Part shown: positions 55,192 to 63,782 of the stretch, one piece after another
How the letters are laid out: each line of letters begins with the position of its first letter
How positions within the stretch are numbered: position 1 is the first letter of the stretch
NCBI RefSeq assembly: GCF_015594925.2
Contig: NZ_CP087590.1
Coordinates: 372,001 to 436,000, forward strand
DNA from: Vibrio sp. VB16
Lineage (GTDB): Bacteria > Pseudomonadota > Gammaproteobacteria > Enterobacterales > Vibrionaceae
Length of the DNA stretch: 64,000 bases
Direction of reading: 5' to 3'
Made by a program: the position numbers and the translations under genes
The notes under the pieces: model-generated
The model's database searches: none
What the model was told of the DNA's origin: nothing
What the model saw: only the letters and a program-made list of their open reading frames with translations

Positions 55192-56268
55192 ATGTCTAAG
55201 ATCTTCGATTTCGTAAAACCAGGTGTTATCTCTGGAGCAGACGTACAAAAAGTATTTGAAGTTGCAAAAGAAAACAACTTCGCACTTCCTGCAGTTAACT
55301 GTATTGGTACTGATTCTGTAAACGCAGTATTAGAAGCAGCAGCTAAAGCTAAAGCTCCTGTTATCGTTCAGTTCTCTAACGGTGGTGCTGCATTCTTCGC
55401 TGGTAAAGGTGTTAAGCTAGAAGGTCAAGGTGCTGCGGTTCTAGGCGCTGTAGCGGGTGCTAAATATGTACACGCTGTTGCCGCTACTTACGGTGTTCCA
55501 GTTATTCTGCATACTGACCACGCAGCTAAGAAGCTTCTTCCTTGGATTGACGGAATGCTAGACGCAGGTGAAGAGTTCTTCGCTCAAACGGGTAAGCCTC
55601 TATTTTCTTCACACATGATCGATCTTTCTGAAGAGTCTCTTGAAGAAAACATTGAAATTTGTGGTCAATATCTTGCTCGCATGGCGAAAATGGGTATGAC
55701 TCTAGAGATTGAACTAGGTTGTACTGGTGGTGAAGAAGATGGCGTAGATAACTCTGATATGGACGCGTCTGAGCTTTACACTTCTCCTGAAGATGTTGCA
55801 TATTCATATGAGAAGTTGAATGCTATCAGCCCTAACTTCACTATCGCGGCATCTTTCGGTAACGTACACGGTGTTTACCAAGCTGGTAACGTTGTACTTA
55901 CTCCAACTATTTTACGTGACTCTCAAGCTTACTGTACTGAGAAATTTGGTCTTGCACCAAATGCACTTAACTTCGTATTCCACGGTGGTTCTGGCTCTTC
56001 TGAAGAAGAGATTCAAGAGTCTATCGGTTATGGTGTTATCAAAATGAACATCGATACTGATACTCAGTGGGCATGTTGGGATGGTATCCGTCAGTACGAA
56101 GCTGCTAATCGCGATTTCTTGCAAGGTCAAATCGGTAACCCAACTGGTGAGTCAGCACCTAACAAGAAACATTACGATCCACGCGTATGGTTACGTGCTG
56201 CTCAAGTTTCTATGGTTACGCGCCTTGAAAAAGCGTTCTCTGATCTTAATGCTGTAGACGTATTATAA
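55192..56268 (+). CDS. fba: Fructose-bisphosphate aldolase, class II
   Basis: A 358-residue zinc-dependent aldolase of the class IIA (FbaA) type, which splits fructose 1,6-bisphosphate into dihydroxyacetone phosphate and glyceraldehyde 3-phosphate. It starts MSKIFDFVKPGVISG. Metal and active-site regions include LHTDHAAKKLLPW, LEIELGCTGGEEDGVDN, FGNVHGVY and FVFHGGSGSS. It ends the epd-pgk-fba run and has a strong terminator. Confidence 0.98.
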   Translation: MSKIFDFVKPGVISGADVQKVFEVAKENNFALPAVNCIGTDSVNAVLEAAAKAKAPVIVQFSNGGAAFFAGKGVKLEGQGAAVLGAVAGAKYVHAVAATYGVPVILHTDHAAKKLLPWIDGMLDAGEEFFAQTGKPLFSSHMIDLSEESLEENIEICGQYLARMAKMGMTLEIELGCTGGEEDGVDNSDMDASELYTSPEDVAYSYEKLNAISPNFTIAASFGNVHGVYQAGNVVLTPTILRDSQAYCTEKFGLAPNALNFVFHGGSGSSEEEIQESIGYGVIKMNIDTDTQWACWDGIRQYEAANRDFLQGQIGNPTGESAPNKKHYDPRVWLRAAQVSMVTRLEKAFSDLNAVDVL

Positions 56269-56292
56269 TTCGTTTAAATCGTTAAATAGTAA

Positions 56293-56318
56293 AAACCGCT
56301 CGATTGAGCGGTTTTTTT
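56293..56318 (+). terminator. fba terminator
   Basis: AAACCGCTC (56293-56301) pairs with GAGCGGTTT (56306-56314) around GATT, followed by seven T. Confidence 0.93.
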
Positions 56319-56609
56319 GTGCTTAAATTTCACAACTGCATAACAATAAACAACATTAGTAGTGAAAATGTCGTTATTCTTAATTTAGAGTCTGGATCTT
56401 TTCTTGGTGGTTGCGTTATCGTCTACCGAACAAGAAACGTGTCTCTTTATGAACGATAAAACAACAGCATGCTAATGCAATATAAATTAATTTTATGTAA
56501 TTTTGTTTTGAGCTGACTAAAGCGGTATAAATCACGACGTCTTTGCTATGGGAATAAAATTCTTATAGCCGTAAAGGACGTTGTATAACTAATGTTTAAG
56601 GATGGAAAA
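56319..56609. other. Gap before mscS
   Basis: An AT-rich stretch without a convincing gene or RNA. It must hold the mscS promoter, but no consensus hexamer pair stands out. Confidence 0.4.
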
Positions 56610-57470
56610 ATGGCGAGTGAAGACACGGTAGTTGCAGGTGTAACGGAGAGTCTCTCAATGGCAGAGACGTGGCTTACCGATAACTCAGAACTATTGATTC
56701 AATACGGCGTAAATATCCTCTCTGCTGTGCTGATTCTTTTTATTGGTAACTTGATTGTAAAAGGTATAGCAAACACGGTCGCCAAGGCTTTAAATAAGAA
56801 AAACTTGGACAAAGCGGTTGTTGATTTTGTCCATGCATTAGTTCGTTATCTTTTGTTTGTCATTGTATTGATTGCTGCGTTAGGTCGCCTTGGTGTTCAA
56901 ACCGCCTCTGTGGTTGCGGTTATTGGTGCTGCAGGTTTAGCCGTTGGTCTAGCCTTACAAGGATCGCTTTCTAATTTTGCCGCGGGTGTCCTTATTGTTG
57001 CGTTTCGTCCATTTAAGTCGGGTGACTATGTTGAAATCGGTGGTGTAGCTGGCTCTGTTCAATCTATTCAAATATTTCAAACGGTATTAACCACACCTGA
57101 TAATAAAATGGTTGTTGTTCCTAATGGTAGTGTGATTGGTGGGGCAATTGTTAACTATTCGCATCATGATACTCGCCGTATTGATCATGTTATCGGTGTA
57201 TCATATTCTGCAGATCTTCAGAAAACTAAAGAAGTAATTACTCGAATCCTTGAAGCTGATGAACGTATTTTAAAAGAGCCGGGAATCACAGTTGGTGTCG
57301 TTGCTCTTGCTGATTCATCGGTTAACTTTGTTGCTCGCCCTTGGTGCAGCACTGCGGACTACTGGGCCGTTTATTTTGATACCCTTCAAGCTATAAAAGA
57401 AGGCTTGGATAAAGAAGGCATTGAGATACCATTCCCACAGATGGATGTGCATCTAAACAAAGAGGGTTAA
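56610..57470 (+). CDS. mscS: Small-conductance mechanosensitive channel MscS
   Basis: A 286-residue inner-membrane channel, the same length as E. coli MscS, that opens on hypo-osmotic shock. Three transmembrane helices are followed by the pore helix AVIGAAGLAVGLALQGSLSNFAAGVLI with its Gly/Ala packing. The beta domain (SGDYVEIGGVAGSVQSIQIFQTVL) and the C-terminal alpha-beta vestibule follow. ATG 56610 has AAGGATGG upstream; a second in-frame ATG at 56592 is too close to nothing useful. Position after fba matches E. coli. Confidence 0.96.
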   Translation: MASEDTVVAGVTESLSMAETWLTDNSELLIQYGVNILSAVLILFIGNLIVKGIANTVAKALNKKNLDKAVVDFVHALVRYLLFVIVLIAALGRLGVQTASVVAVIGAAGLAVGLALQGSLSNFAAGVLIVAFRPFKSGDYVEIGGVAGSVQSIQIFQTVLTTPDNKMVVVPNGSVIGGAIVNYSHHDTRRIDHVIGVSYSADLQKTKEVITRILEADERILKEPGITVGVVALADSSVNFVARPWCSTADYWAVYFDTLQAIKEGLDKEGIEIPFPQMDVHLNKEG

Positions 57471-57489
57471 GTTACAATCCTCTCATTAT

Positions 57490-57518
57490 AAAAGGCCCCT
57501 TAATTGGGGCTTTTTTTT
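57490..57518 (+). terminator. mscS terminator
   Basis: GCCCC/GGGGC with flanking A/T pairs around TTAATT, followed by eight T. It lies between mscS and the convergent argO. Confidence 0.85.
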
Positions 57519-57605
57519 GGACAAAAATTGAGTGTTATTTTTTGTATTTAGAAAGGGTTACTTCCAAGACTAAAAAATCATTAATTGAATTGTAAATTTT
57601 GTCCG

Positions 57606-58232
57606 TTATAGATGTTGAATGATAAGTCCTTTGGCAAGAGAAGCCGCAATCAGAAACATAATTAGAGCGACACCTATATCGATACTTGCTTTGACCTTGG
57701 GTTTTGACAGTGTTGGCGCGAGCTTAGATGCCGCAATTGATAAGGCAAAAAACCAAACAAATGAAGCGGTCATGGTGCCAATAGCGAAAGATAACCTATC
57801 ACTCCCTTCAAATTGACCTCCAATGGAACCGAGGACAACAACGGTATCCAAATAGACATGTGGGTTGAGTAGAGATACAGCGAACACACTTAGAATTACG
57901 CTGCGTCGACTTTTGGTAATGGTATTGATATTGAGATTTTCAGTTTGAGATTGAAAGGCACTTTTTAGAGATAAGTAACCGTAAAAAGTAAGAAAAGCAA
58001 TACCACCAATAGTTACCGTGCTTAATAGAAGTTCGTTTTGAGACAAAATGGCACCGCCACCAAAAACACCAAGTGAAATTAATAATGCATCTATCAAGCT
58101 GCACAACGTAGCGGCGGTTAAGTGATGATTCTTTTTTATCCCTTGATTTAAAATATAAGCGTTCTGCGCACCAATGGGGATGATCATGCTCGCTCCCAAC
58201 CCAAAACCTTGAAATAAAATCCAAAAATTCAC
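57606..58232 (-). CDS. argO: Arginine/lysine exporter ArgO (LysE family)
   Basis: A 208-residue membrane protein of the LysE/ArgO family with about six helices that exports basic amino acids such as arginine. It starts at GTG 58232 (MNFWILFQGFGLGASMIIPIGAQNAYILNQG) behind AAGGTACAGG. The family motifs GAQNAYIL and NPHVYLDTVVVLGS are present. It is divergent from argP, its expected activator, with 116 bases between the starts, and lies after mscS as in E. coli. Confidence 0.93.
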   Translation of the reverse strand: MNFWILFQGFGLGASMIIPIGAQNAYILNQGIKKNHHLTAATLCSLIDALLISLGVFGGGAILSQNELLLSTVTIGGIAFLTFYGYLSLKSAFQSQTENLNINTITKSRRSVILSVFAVSLLNPHVYLDTVVVLGSIGGQFEGSDRLSFAIGTMTASFVWFFALSIAASKLAPTLSKPKVKASIDIGVALIMFLIAASLAKGLIIQHL

Positions 58233-58348
58233 ACCTGTACCTTAATGTTGTTTAGAAGTTGAATACAGCATAATGAATGCACTAACATAAATAAATTTAA
58301 TAATATTAATATATAATAAGCAAAGCTAATGACTGCAAAGGAATAACA

Positions 58349-59251
58349 ATGAGAGGTTTGGATTACCGATGGATAGAAACGCTAGATGCGGTGGTGGACT
58401 ATCGCAGTTTTGAGAAAGCAGCAAAAAAATTGTGCATTTCTCAATCGGCTGTTTCTCAAAGAATTAAGCAGTTGGAGAAGTGGTCTTCACAACCAGTCTT
58501 GGTAAGAGAGCAACCACCGAGAGCAACGCTTGTAGGTCAAAAACTTTTAGGGCTTTATCGTAGGGTTTCTTTGTTGGAACAAGATCTCCTACCGGATCTA
58601 AACAGCAGCGATAGTGATCTACCCATCGATGTGTCAATAGCGACGAATGCAGACAGTTTAGCCACTTGGCTGTTGCCAAGCCTTGCTCCGATTCTTTTGG
58701 AGTCCAAATTAGCGCTTAACTTCATTGTTGATGATGAAAACAGAACGTTAGAGAAACTAAGGACAGGAGAAGTAGTGGGAGCAATATGTATAGAAAACAA
58801 TTCAATACCTGGTTGCGTAGCCGATTTCTTAGGGGTTTCAGAGTATATATGTGTAGCAAGCCCGGACTTTTGCCAACGTTATTTCTCTGACGGTGTTACC
58901 AGAGAATCCTTAATGAAGGCGCCAGCTGTTGTATTTAATCAATACGACCATATGCATGAGCAATTTATTCAAAAAAACTTCTCTTTGTCGATCACAAGTG
59001 TGGTTAAACATACAGTAAGAAGTTCAGAAGCGTTTGTTAATTTGACCACCTTAGGAGTGGCGTATTCATTGATTCCTAAACTGCAAATTAGTGATGAACT
59101 TAAAAAAGGGAGCTTAGTTAATATTGTTCCTGAGCTTAGTATCTCTAACCCGTTATATTGGCATCACTGGCAACTGGAAAGCGGTGTGCTTAAGCAGCTT
59201 TCTAACGCAATTATCCAATACGCAAAAGAAAAGCTGCCACAACAGAAATAA
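58349..59251 (+). CDS. argP: LysR-family regulator ArgP
   Basis: A 300-residue LysR-type regulator of the ArgP/IciA group. It activates argO in response to arginine, with lysine acting as antagonist in E. coli. The N-terminal DNA-binding domain contains SFEKAAKKLCISQSAVSQRIKQLE, and the start MRGLDYRWIETLDAVVDYRS matches ArgP well. AAAGGA precedes ATG 58349. The divergent argO gene is its likely main target. Confidence 0.93.
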   Translation: MRGLDYRWIETLDAVVDYRSFEKAAKKLCISQSAVSQRIKQLEKWSSQPVLVREQPPRATLVGQKLLGLYRRVSLLEQDLLPDLNSSDSDLPIDVSIATNADSLATWLLPSLAPILLESKLALNFIVDDENRTLEKLRTGEVVGAICIENNSIPGCVADFLGVSEYICVASPDFCQRYFSDGVTRESLMKAPAVVFNQYDHMHEQFIQKNFSLSITSVVKHTVRSSEAFVNLTTLGVAYSLIPKLQISDELKKGSLVNIVPELSISNPLYWHHWQLESGVLKQLSNAIIQYAKEKLPQQK

Positions 59252-59327
59252 ATCTAACGTTTTGATGACGTAAATGAAATTTTAATCGTTAACATATCAT
59301 TCTCAAATAGTAATTAAGGTTATTGGA

Positions 59328-60023
59328 ATGAAAAGAATCCTTACGTCAGTTATCGTTATTTTATCGCTCTACAGCATACCTTCTTGGGCTGAGAACTGGA
59401 ATTTTCCTCATATAGAAACATCTGGTTATGGTGAAGTGATTGTCAAACCTGATATGGCTGAGTTTACGGTAAGAGTGGAAGAGTCAACGCTTACTGCAGA
59501 AGATGCAAAGAAAAGAGTGGATGACGTCGTAACCGCTTTCATAGCAAGACTAACCAATGCCGGGGTATCTAGAGATGACATCTCAGCGACGAATATTCAT
59601 CTGTCTCCCAAATATAGTTACCCAAAATCAGGAAAATCAGAGCTTGTCGGGTATCAAGCATCGAGAAGCATGACGGTTGTTGTGACGCAGTTAGAGCATT
59701 TGAATACCTATATTGATGGGGCGTTAGGTGATGGCATCAATCGTATAGACACTATTCAGTTGAAAGTAACCGAACACAAAAAATATCAAGAACTAGCCAG
59801 GGACGAAGCCATTAAAGATGCCAACGAGAAAGCGCAATCTTTGGCGAAAGGGTTCGGAATGGATCTCGATGGTATTTGGAAAATATCGTACAACAATTCA
59901 TATGCACCACCGATTATGATGAAAACAATGGATAGCCGAAGCGAGTCATCTCCTGCCGGATATGACGATTCTGCTTTAGTCATTAAAGATAGAGTATCGG
60001 TGATATACAAATTGGCAGACTAA
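59328..60023 (+). CDS. yggE: Periplasmic SIMPL-domain protein YggE
   Basis: A 231-residue protein with a signal peptide (about residues 1-21, ending SWA before ENWNFP) and one SIMPL (DUF541) domain. The family pattern ETSGYGEVIVKPDMAEFTVRVE opens the domain. YQASRSMTVVVTQLEHLNTYIDGAL and ARDEAIKDANEKAQSLAKGFGM follow. E. coli YggE is associated with lower oxidative stress; the mechanism is unknown. ATG 59328 follows a weak GGTTATTGGA. It lies near argP as in E. coli, followed by a bidirectional terminator. Confidence 0.92.
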   Translation: MKRILTSVIVILSLYSIPSWAENWNFPHIETSGYGEVIVKPDMAEFTVRVEESTLTAEDAKKRVDDVVTAFIARLTNAGVSRDDISATNIHLSPKYSYPKSGKSELVGYQASRSMTVVVTQLEHLNTYIDGALGDGINRIDTIQLKVTEHKKYQELARDEAIKDANEKAQSLAKGFGMDLDGIWKISYNNSYAPPIMMKTMDSRSESSPAGYDDSALVIKDRVSVIYKLAD

Positions 60024-60156
60024 ACGACAAGTATTAGCATTTTTGAGATCATCTAGTGTCTTGTTTAGAAATAGATATGGGCAAAAATAAAACGTTGAAA
60101 GGACGCGGGGCTCATATCCAGAATATGACCTCACTTGCAGTGACAAGATATAAAAA

Positions 60157-60194
60157 ACAACAAAAAAGACATCTTCAGATGCCTTTTTTGTTGT
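60157..60194. terminator. Bidirectional terminator between yggE and serA
   Basis: ACAACAAAAAAGACATC and GATGCCTTTTTTGTTGT pair with one mismatch around TTCA, with A/T-rich sides. It serves converging genes. Confidence 0.9.
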
Positions 60195-60201
60195 AATACG
60201 A

Positions 60202-61431
60202 TTAGTGGAGTAGACGAGCTCTAATCGTGCCTTCAATCTCTTTCAGTTTTACAAGAGCTTCTTGCGAACGGCTTGCTTCTACATCAATAACCACGTAGCC
60301 CATATCAGAGTTTGTTTGTAGGTACTGACCCGCAATGTTAATGCCTTCCTCAGCAAAGATGGTATTTATCTGGGTCAGGATGCCTGGACGGTTCTCGTGG
60401 ATATGGAGTAATCGAGATGCCTCTTTATGGATTGGTAAAGATACCTCAGGAAAGTTCACTGAAGAAAGCGTTGAGCCATTATCAGAATATTTAGCAAGTT
60501 TACCCGCTACTTCAATGCCGATATTCTCTTGTGCCTCTTGAGTCGATCCCCCGACATGAGGTGTTAAGATAACATTGTCAAACTTCATCAATGGTGATTC
60601 AAACGGATCTGCATTTGTTTTTGGTTCTGTTGGGAATACATCAATCGCGGCGCCACCAAGATGACCTGATTCAAGTGCCTCACAAAGCGCTGGTATATCC
60701 ACGACCGTTCCGCGAGCGGCGTTAATAAAGATGGCGCCAGGTTTCATGCGTGAGAACTCTTCAGCACCCATCATATTTTTAGTACCATCAGTTTCAGGTA
60801 CGTGAAGTGAAATAACATCACATTTATTAAGCAGTTCGCTCATGGTATGAACTTGCGTTGCGTTACCTAACGATAACTTGTTTTCTATATCGTAAAAATA
60901 GACGCGCATGCCCAAGTTTTCAGCAATAATGCCGAGTTGGGTACCGATATGTCCGTATCCGATGATGCCAAGTCTTTTGCCGCGAGCTTCGTATGAAGCA
61001 TCGGCTGATTTTTTCCATATCCCACGGTGTGCTAGAGCATTTTTTTCTGGGATACCTCTTAACATGAGAAGAACTTGACCTAATACCAACTCAGCTACGC
61101 TGCGCGTATTGGAGAATGGGGCGTTGAATACTGGAATGCCACGTTTTGCTGCGGACTTCAGATTTACTTGGTTTGTCCCAATACAGAAGCAACCAACGGC
61201 AACGAGCTTGTTTGCTGCTTTGAATACTTCGTCTGTTAAATTTGTTCGGGATCGGATACCAATAAAATGTACATCTTTTACCGCTTCTAGCAATTCGTCA
61301 TCAGATAAAGAGCCTTTGTGGTATGCAATATTGGTATAACCAGCAGACTCTAAAACCTCTACAGTTGAAGGGTGTAGACCTTCTAACAGCAGTATTTTAA
61401 TCTTATCTTTTTCCAGTGATACTTTAGCCAT
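60202..61431 (-). CDS. serA: D-3-phosphoglycerate dehydrogenase
   Basis: A 409-residue enzyme for the first step of serine synthesis: 3-phosphoglycerate to 3-phosphohydroxypyruvate with NAD. The nucleotide-binding domain has GIIGYGHIGTQLG. Catalytic-region motifs are NAARGTVVD and LTPHVGGSTQEAQENIG. A C-terminal ACT domain (about residues 338-409, HENRPGILTQIN) mediates feedback inhibition by serine. AAGGACGAG precedes ATG 61431. It is followed by yggE on the other strand and preceded by rpiA, an order shared with E. coli. Confidence 0.97.
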   Translation of the reverse strand: MAKVSLEKDKIKILLLEGLHPSTVEVLESAGYTNIAYHKGSLSDDELLEAVKDVHFIGIRSRTNLTDEVFKAANKLVAVGCFCIGTNQVNLKSAAKRGIPVFNAPFSNTRSVAELVLGQVLLMLRGIPEKNALAHRGIWKKSADASYEARGKRLGIIGYGHIGTQLGIIAENLGMRVYFYDIENKLSLGNATQVHTMSELLNKCDVISLHVPETDGTKNMMGAEEFSRMKPGAIFINAARGTVVDIPALCEALESGHLGGAAIDVFPTEPKTNADPFESPLMKFDNVILTPHVGGSTQEAQENIGIEVAGKLAKYSDNGSTLSSVNFPEVSLPIHKEASRLLHIHENRPGILTQINTIFAEEGINIAGQYLQTNSDMGYVVIDVEASRSQEALVKLKEIEGTIRARLLH

Positions 61432-61600
61432 TAATTCTCGTCCTTAAAATGGGGGATGTTTCGTCGGCACAAATTATAGTAATCAATGTATAACCTTTGT
61501 CTGACTTATTTGCCAAACGATGCTGCTGTACATTTTCTGACTCCTAAATTATCAAAAAAAGTGACAAAAGGGTAAGAATATTACGGAATAATTAATAAAA

Positions 61601-61622
61601 AACGGCGCATAAATGCACCGTT
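61601..61622 (-). terminator. rpiA terminator
   Basis: AACGGCGCA/TGCACCGTT around TAAA. On the minus strand it is followed by a run of T (plus-strand A-run just before 61601). Confidence 0.85.
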
Positions 61623-61649
61623 TGTAGTCAAATTACGGAATTCTATTAT

Positions 61650-62306
61650 TTACTCTTCGATTTTTGCACCATTTGGTGTACCAGTAATGACAACATCAGC
61701 ACCGCGATGAGCAAATAGACCAACGGTAACAACACCTGGCAAAGCATTAATTTGATCTTCTAGTTGCTTTGGATTGATAATTTTTAAGCCATACACGTCA
61801 ATGATAATGTTTCCGTTGTCCGTTACCACGCCTTCGCGATACGCAGGATCACCACCTAATTTAACTAGCTCGCGCCCAATGAATGAACGAGCCATTGGAA
61901 TAACTTCTACAGGTAGGGGAAACTCGCCCATGACATCAACTGCCTTGCTGCCATCGACGATACAGATGAATTTGTCTGAAAGCGCGGCAACAATTTTTTC
62001 ACGTGTCAGTGCTGCTCCACCGCCTTTGATCATCTCTTTTGCGGGGTTGATTTCATCTGCACCATCAACATACACATCTAGCTTATCGATTTCGTTACAA
62101 TCAAAGACTTCGATTCCCAGTGCCTTCAGTTTCTCTGTTGAGTCTATAGAGCTAGATACCGCCCCTTTGATGTCATCTTTCATGGTTCCAAGTGCATCAA
62201 TGAAGTGTTTAACTGTTGAGCCTGTACCAACTCCAACAATGCTTCCTGCTTCAACATACTTGAGTGCAGCCCAGCCAGCTTCCTTCTTCATTTCATCTTG
62301 TGTCAT
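61650..62306 (-). CDS. rpiA: Ribose-5-phosphate isomerase A
   Basis: A 218-residue enzyme interconverting ribose 5-phosphate and ribulose 5-phosphate. Motifs VGVGTGSTVKHFIDAL, SSIDSTEKLKALG, VDGADEINPAKEMIKGGGAALTREKI and a C-terminal GLFAHRGADVVITG are intact. TGGAGA precedes ATG 62306. It complements tkt in the same window for the non-oxidative pentose phosphate pathway. Confidence 0.98.
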   Translation of the reverse strand: MTQDEMKKEAGWAALKYVEAGSIVGVGTGSTVKHFIDALGTMKDDIKGAVSSSIDSTEKLKALGIEVFDCNEIDKLDVYVDGADEINPAKEMIKGGGAALTREKIVAALSDKFICIVDGSKAVDVMGEFPLPVEVIPMARSFIGRELVKLGGDPAYREGVVTDNGNIIIDVYGLKIINPKQLEDQINALPGVVTVGLFAHRGADVVITGTPNGAKIEE

Positions 62307-62386
62307 GATGTTCTCCAGAACGTATAATTTAATAGTAAGGGTATGATAGTCTCGATAATGCGTGCGGGATTATAGCGACTAATTGA

Positions 62387-62992
62387 CTAATTTCCCAATG
62401 GAGACCGTGACCACTGCCAAACTTTACTTGGTGTAATAATGATAGGTAGTGGGACATCCCAATTTTCATTTGGTAACTTGTCAACTTGTTGGCAGTCGTG
62501 AGCAATGCCAATTGGAGTTGCGCCTCGTCCGGTTTTAAACCATTGTTCCAACGTTCTATCGTAATAGCCTCCCCCCATACCTAATCGGTTCCCAGTCACA
62601 TCGAAAGCAACAAGTGGCGTAAATATAATATCGAGTTGAGCGATAGGAATAAGTTTGGTTTGGTCGAGCTTAGGTTCTTTTATATTGAATTTGTTTTCAA
62701 TCATTGGCGTGTCTACATCGTAACGCAAAAAGAGCAGATGACCTTTAGCAAAAGGGTGTAAGACTGGTAGGTAAACGTTTTTGCCTTTTTGCCAGAAATA
62801 TTCGATGGTGGGGTGCGTATCGAGTTCGCCATCAACAGTAAGATAGACGGCGATGTTTTCTGCTTCTTGCAGTCGCGGTAGTTGTTTTATCTTCGACAGC
62901 GCATCGTTAGCCGCTATGGTTTGATCAAGAGAAGAAATATGATTTCTCTTTTGCCTGATCTCTTTACGTATTGATAAACGTAAGTCTTGCAT
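62387..62992 (-). CDS. ygfA: 5-formyltetrahydrofolate cyclo-ligase
   Basis: A 201-residue folate enzyme that converts 5-formyltetrahydrofolate to 5,10-methenyltetrahydrofolate with ATP. It starts MQDLRLSIRKEIRQKR and has the family motif NRLGMGGGYYDRTLEQWF near residues 136-153. It lies directly after 6S RNA; in E. coli the same gene is co-transcribed with ssrS. The start codon is four bases from the 3' end of the RNA, so no separate promoter is likely. Confidence 0.95.
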   Translation of the reverse strand: MQDLRLSIRKEIRQKRNHISSLDQTIAANDALSKIKQLPRLQEAENIAVYLTVDGELDTHPTIEYFWQKGKNVYLPVLHPFAKGHLLFLRYDVDTPMIENKFNIKEPKLDQTKLIPIAQLDIIFTPLVAFDVTGNRLGMGGGYYDRTLEQWFKTGRGATPIGIAHDCQQVDKLPNENWDVPLPIIITPSKVWQWSRSPLGN

Positions 62993-62995
62993 GAG

Positions 62996-63180
62996 GATAC
63001 CCCAGAGTGCCGTTGAGGATTAATGGCCCTTGAACCAGCTGGTTCAAGGCGGATCAGCAATGGTTACCGTAGGCTTCTCGATACGAGTCGAGCTTGCGCA
63101 ATAGTAATCAAGTACTAACCCTTGGGTATTGCTTATCGGCTCAGGGACTTAAATCCTGCTGACAAACACCCCAGGGTAAA
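62996..63180 (-). ncRNA. ssrS: 6S RNA
   Basis: About 185 bases, between zapA and ygfA as in E. coli. On the minus strand the 5' TACCCTGGGGTGTT pairs with the 3' CGGCACTCTGGGGTA. Conserved pieces include GTCCCTGAGCCGATA, GAGAAGCCT and CCTTGAACCAGCTGGTTCAAGG. It mimics an open promoter and sequesters sigma-70 RNA polymerase in stationary phase. The ends are set by the closing stem and may be off by a few bases. Confidence 0.93.
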
Positions 63181-63223
63181 ACAGTTTAATACGATCCTAG
63201 ACAAATAGTCTACTTAGTAAAAT

Positions 63224-63520
63224 CTATTTGGGTAAATTAAGCGCTTCATCTAATGAAGCACTGAGCTGTTCAATGCGTTTTGAAATTTGATCTTGATTGG
63301 TATCTTTTTTATTCTGCACTTGTTGCAATTCATAGCAAACATTGAGGGCTGCGATAGTGAGCAATTTTTCCGTATTGGACACTTTAGTTCGCTCTGTCAT
63401 TTCTTTTAATCGATTATCAAGATCTTGCGCAGCTTCACGCAAAGACTCTTCTTGTCCTGGAGGACAATTAACTCGAGTTAACTTACCCAATATTTCAATT
63501 TCAACCGCATGATTACTCAT
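63224..63520 (-). CDS. zapA: Cell division protein ZapA
   Basis: A 98-residue FtsZ-associated protein that promotes Z-ring bundling. The N-terminal domain includes VEIEILGKLTRVNCPPGQEESLREAAQDLD, followed by a long coiled coil (about 50-95). It is placed upstream of 6S RNA and divergent from ygfB, as in E. coli. An inverted repeat with ACCCAAGT arms lies just upstream. Confidence 0.95.
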   Translation of the reverse strand: MSNHAVEIEILGKLTRVNCPPGQEESLREAAQDLDNRLKEMTERTKVSNTEKLLTIAALNVCYELQQVQNKKDTNQDQISKRIEQLSASLDEALNLPK

Positions 63521-63540
63521 AGTGAACTAACTCTTATCAC

Positions 63541-63585
63541 GTATATACCCAAGTCACCTACGCTATAAAGTCACTTGGGTATATA
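63541..63585. repeat. Inverted repeat with ACCCAAGT/ACTTGGGT arms
   Basis: TATATACCCAAGT and ACTTGGGTATATA are complementary around an 18-base spacer containing GTCACC...GTCAC. I recall similar ATACCCAAGT-type palindromes scattered in Vibrio genomes, so this may be a dispersed repetitive element between zapA and ygfB. Confidence 0.55.
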
Positions 63586-63782
63586 TTTGTGCTATAGCCG
63601 AACAAGCACTATAGAAAATGCCATGTGAAGATTCAAGTATTTCACACTATTACTAGTAAAATGGCGAAGTGACAACACAGTAATTCAACAATGTGACCAA
63701 AAGGTAATCAAATTTTCTTTCAGTTTTCGCTAACAAGTGGAAATGCTAGAATGTGTTATCTTTAGTAAAAATGCGAGCAATC

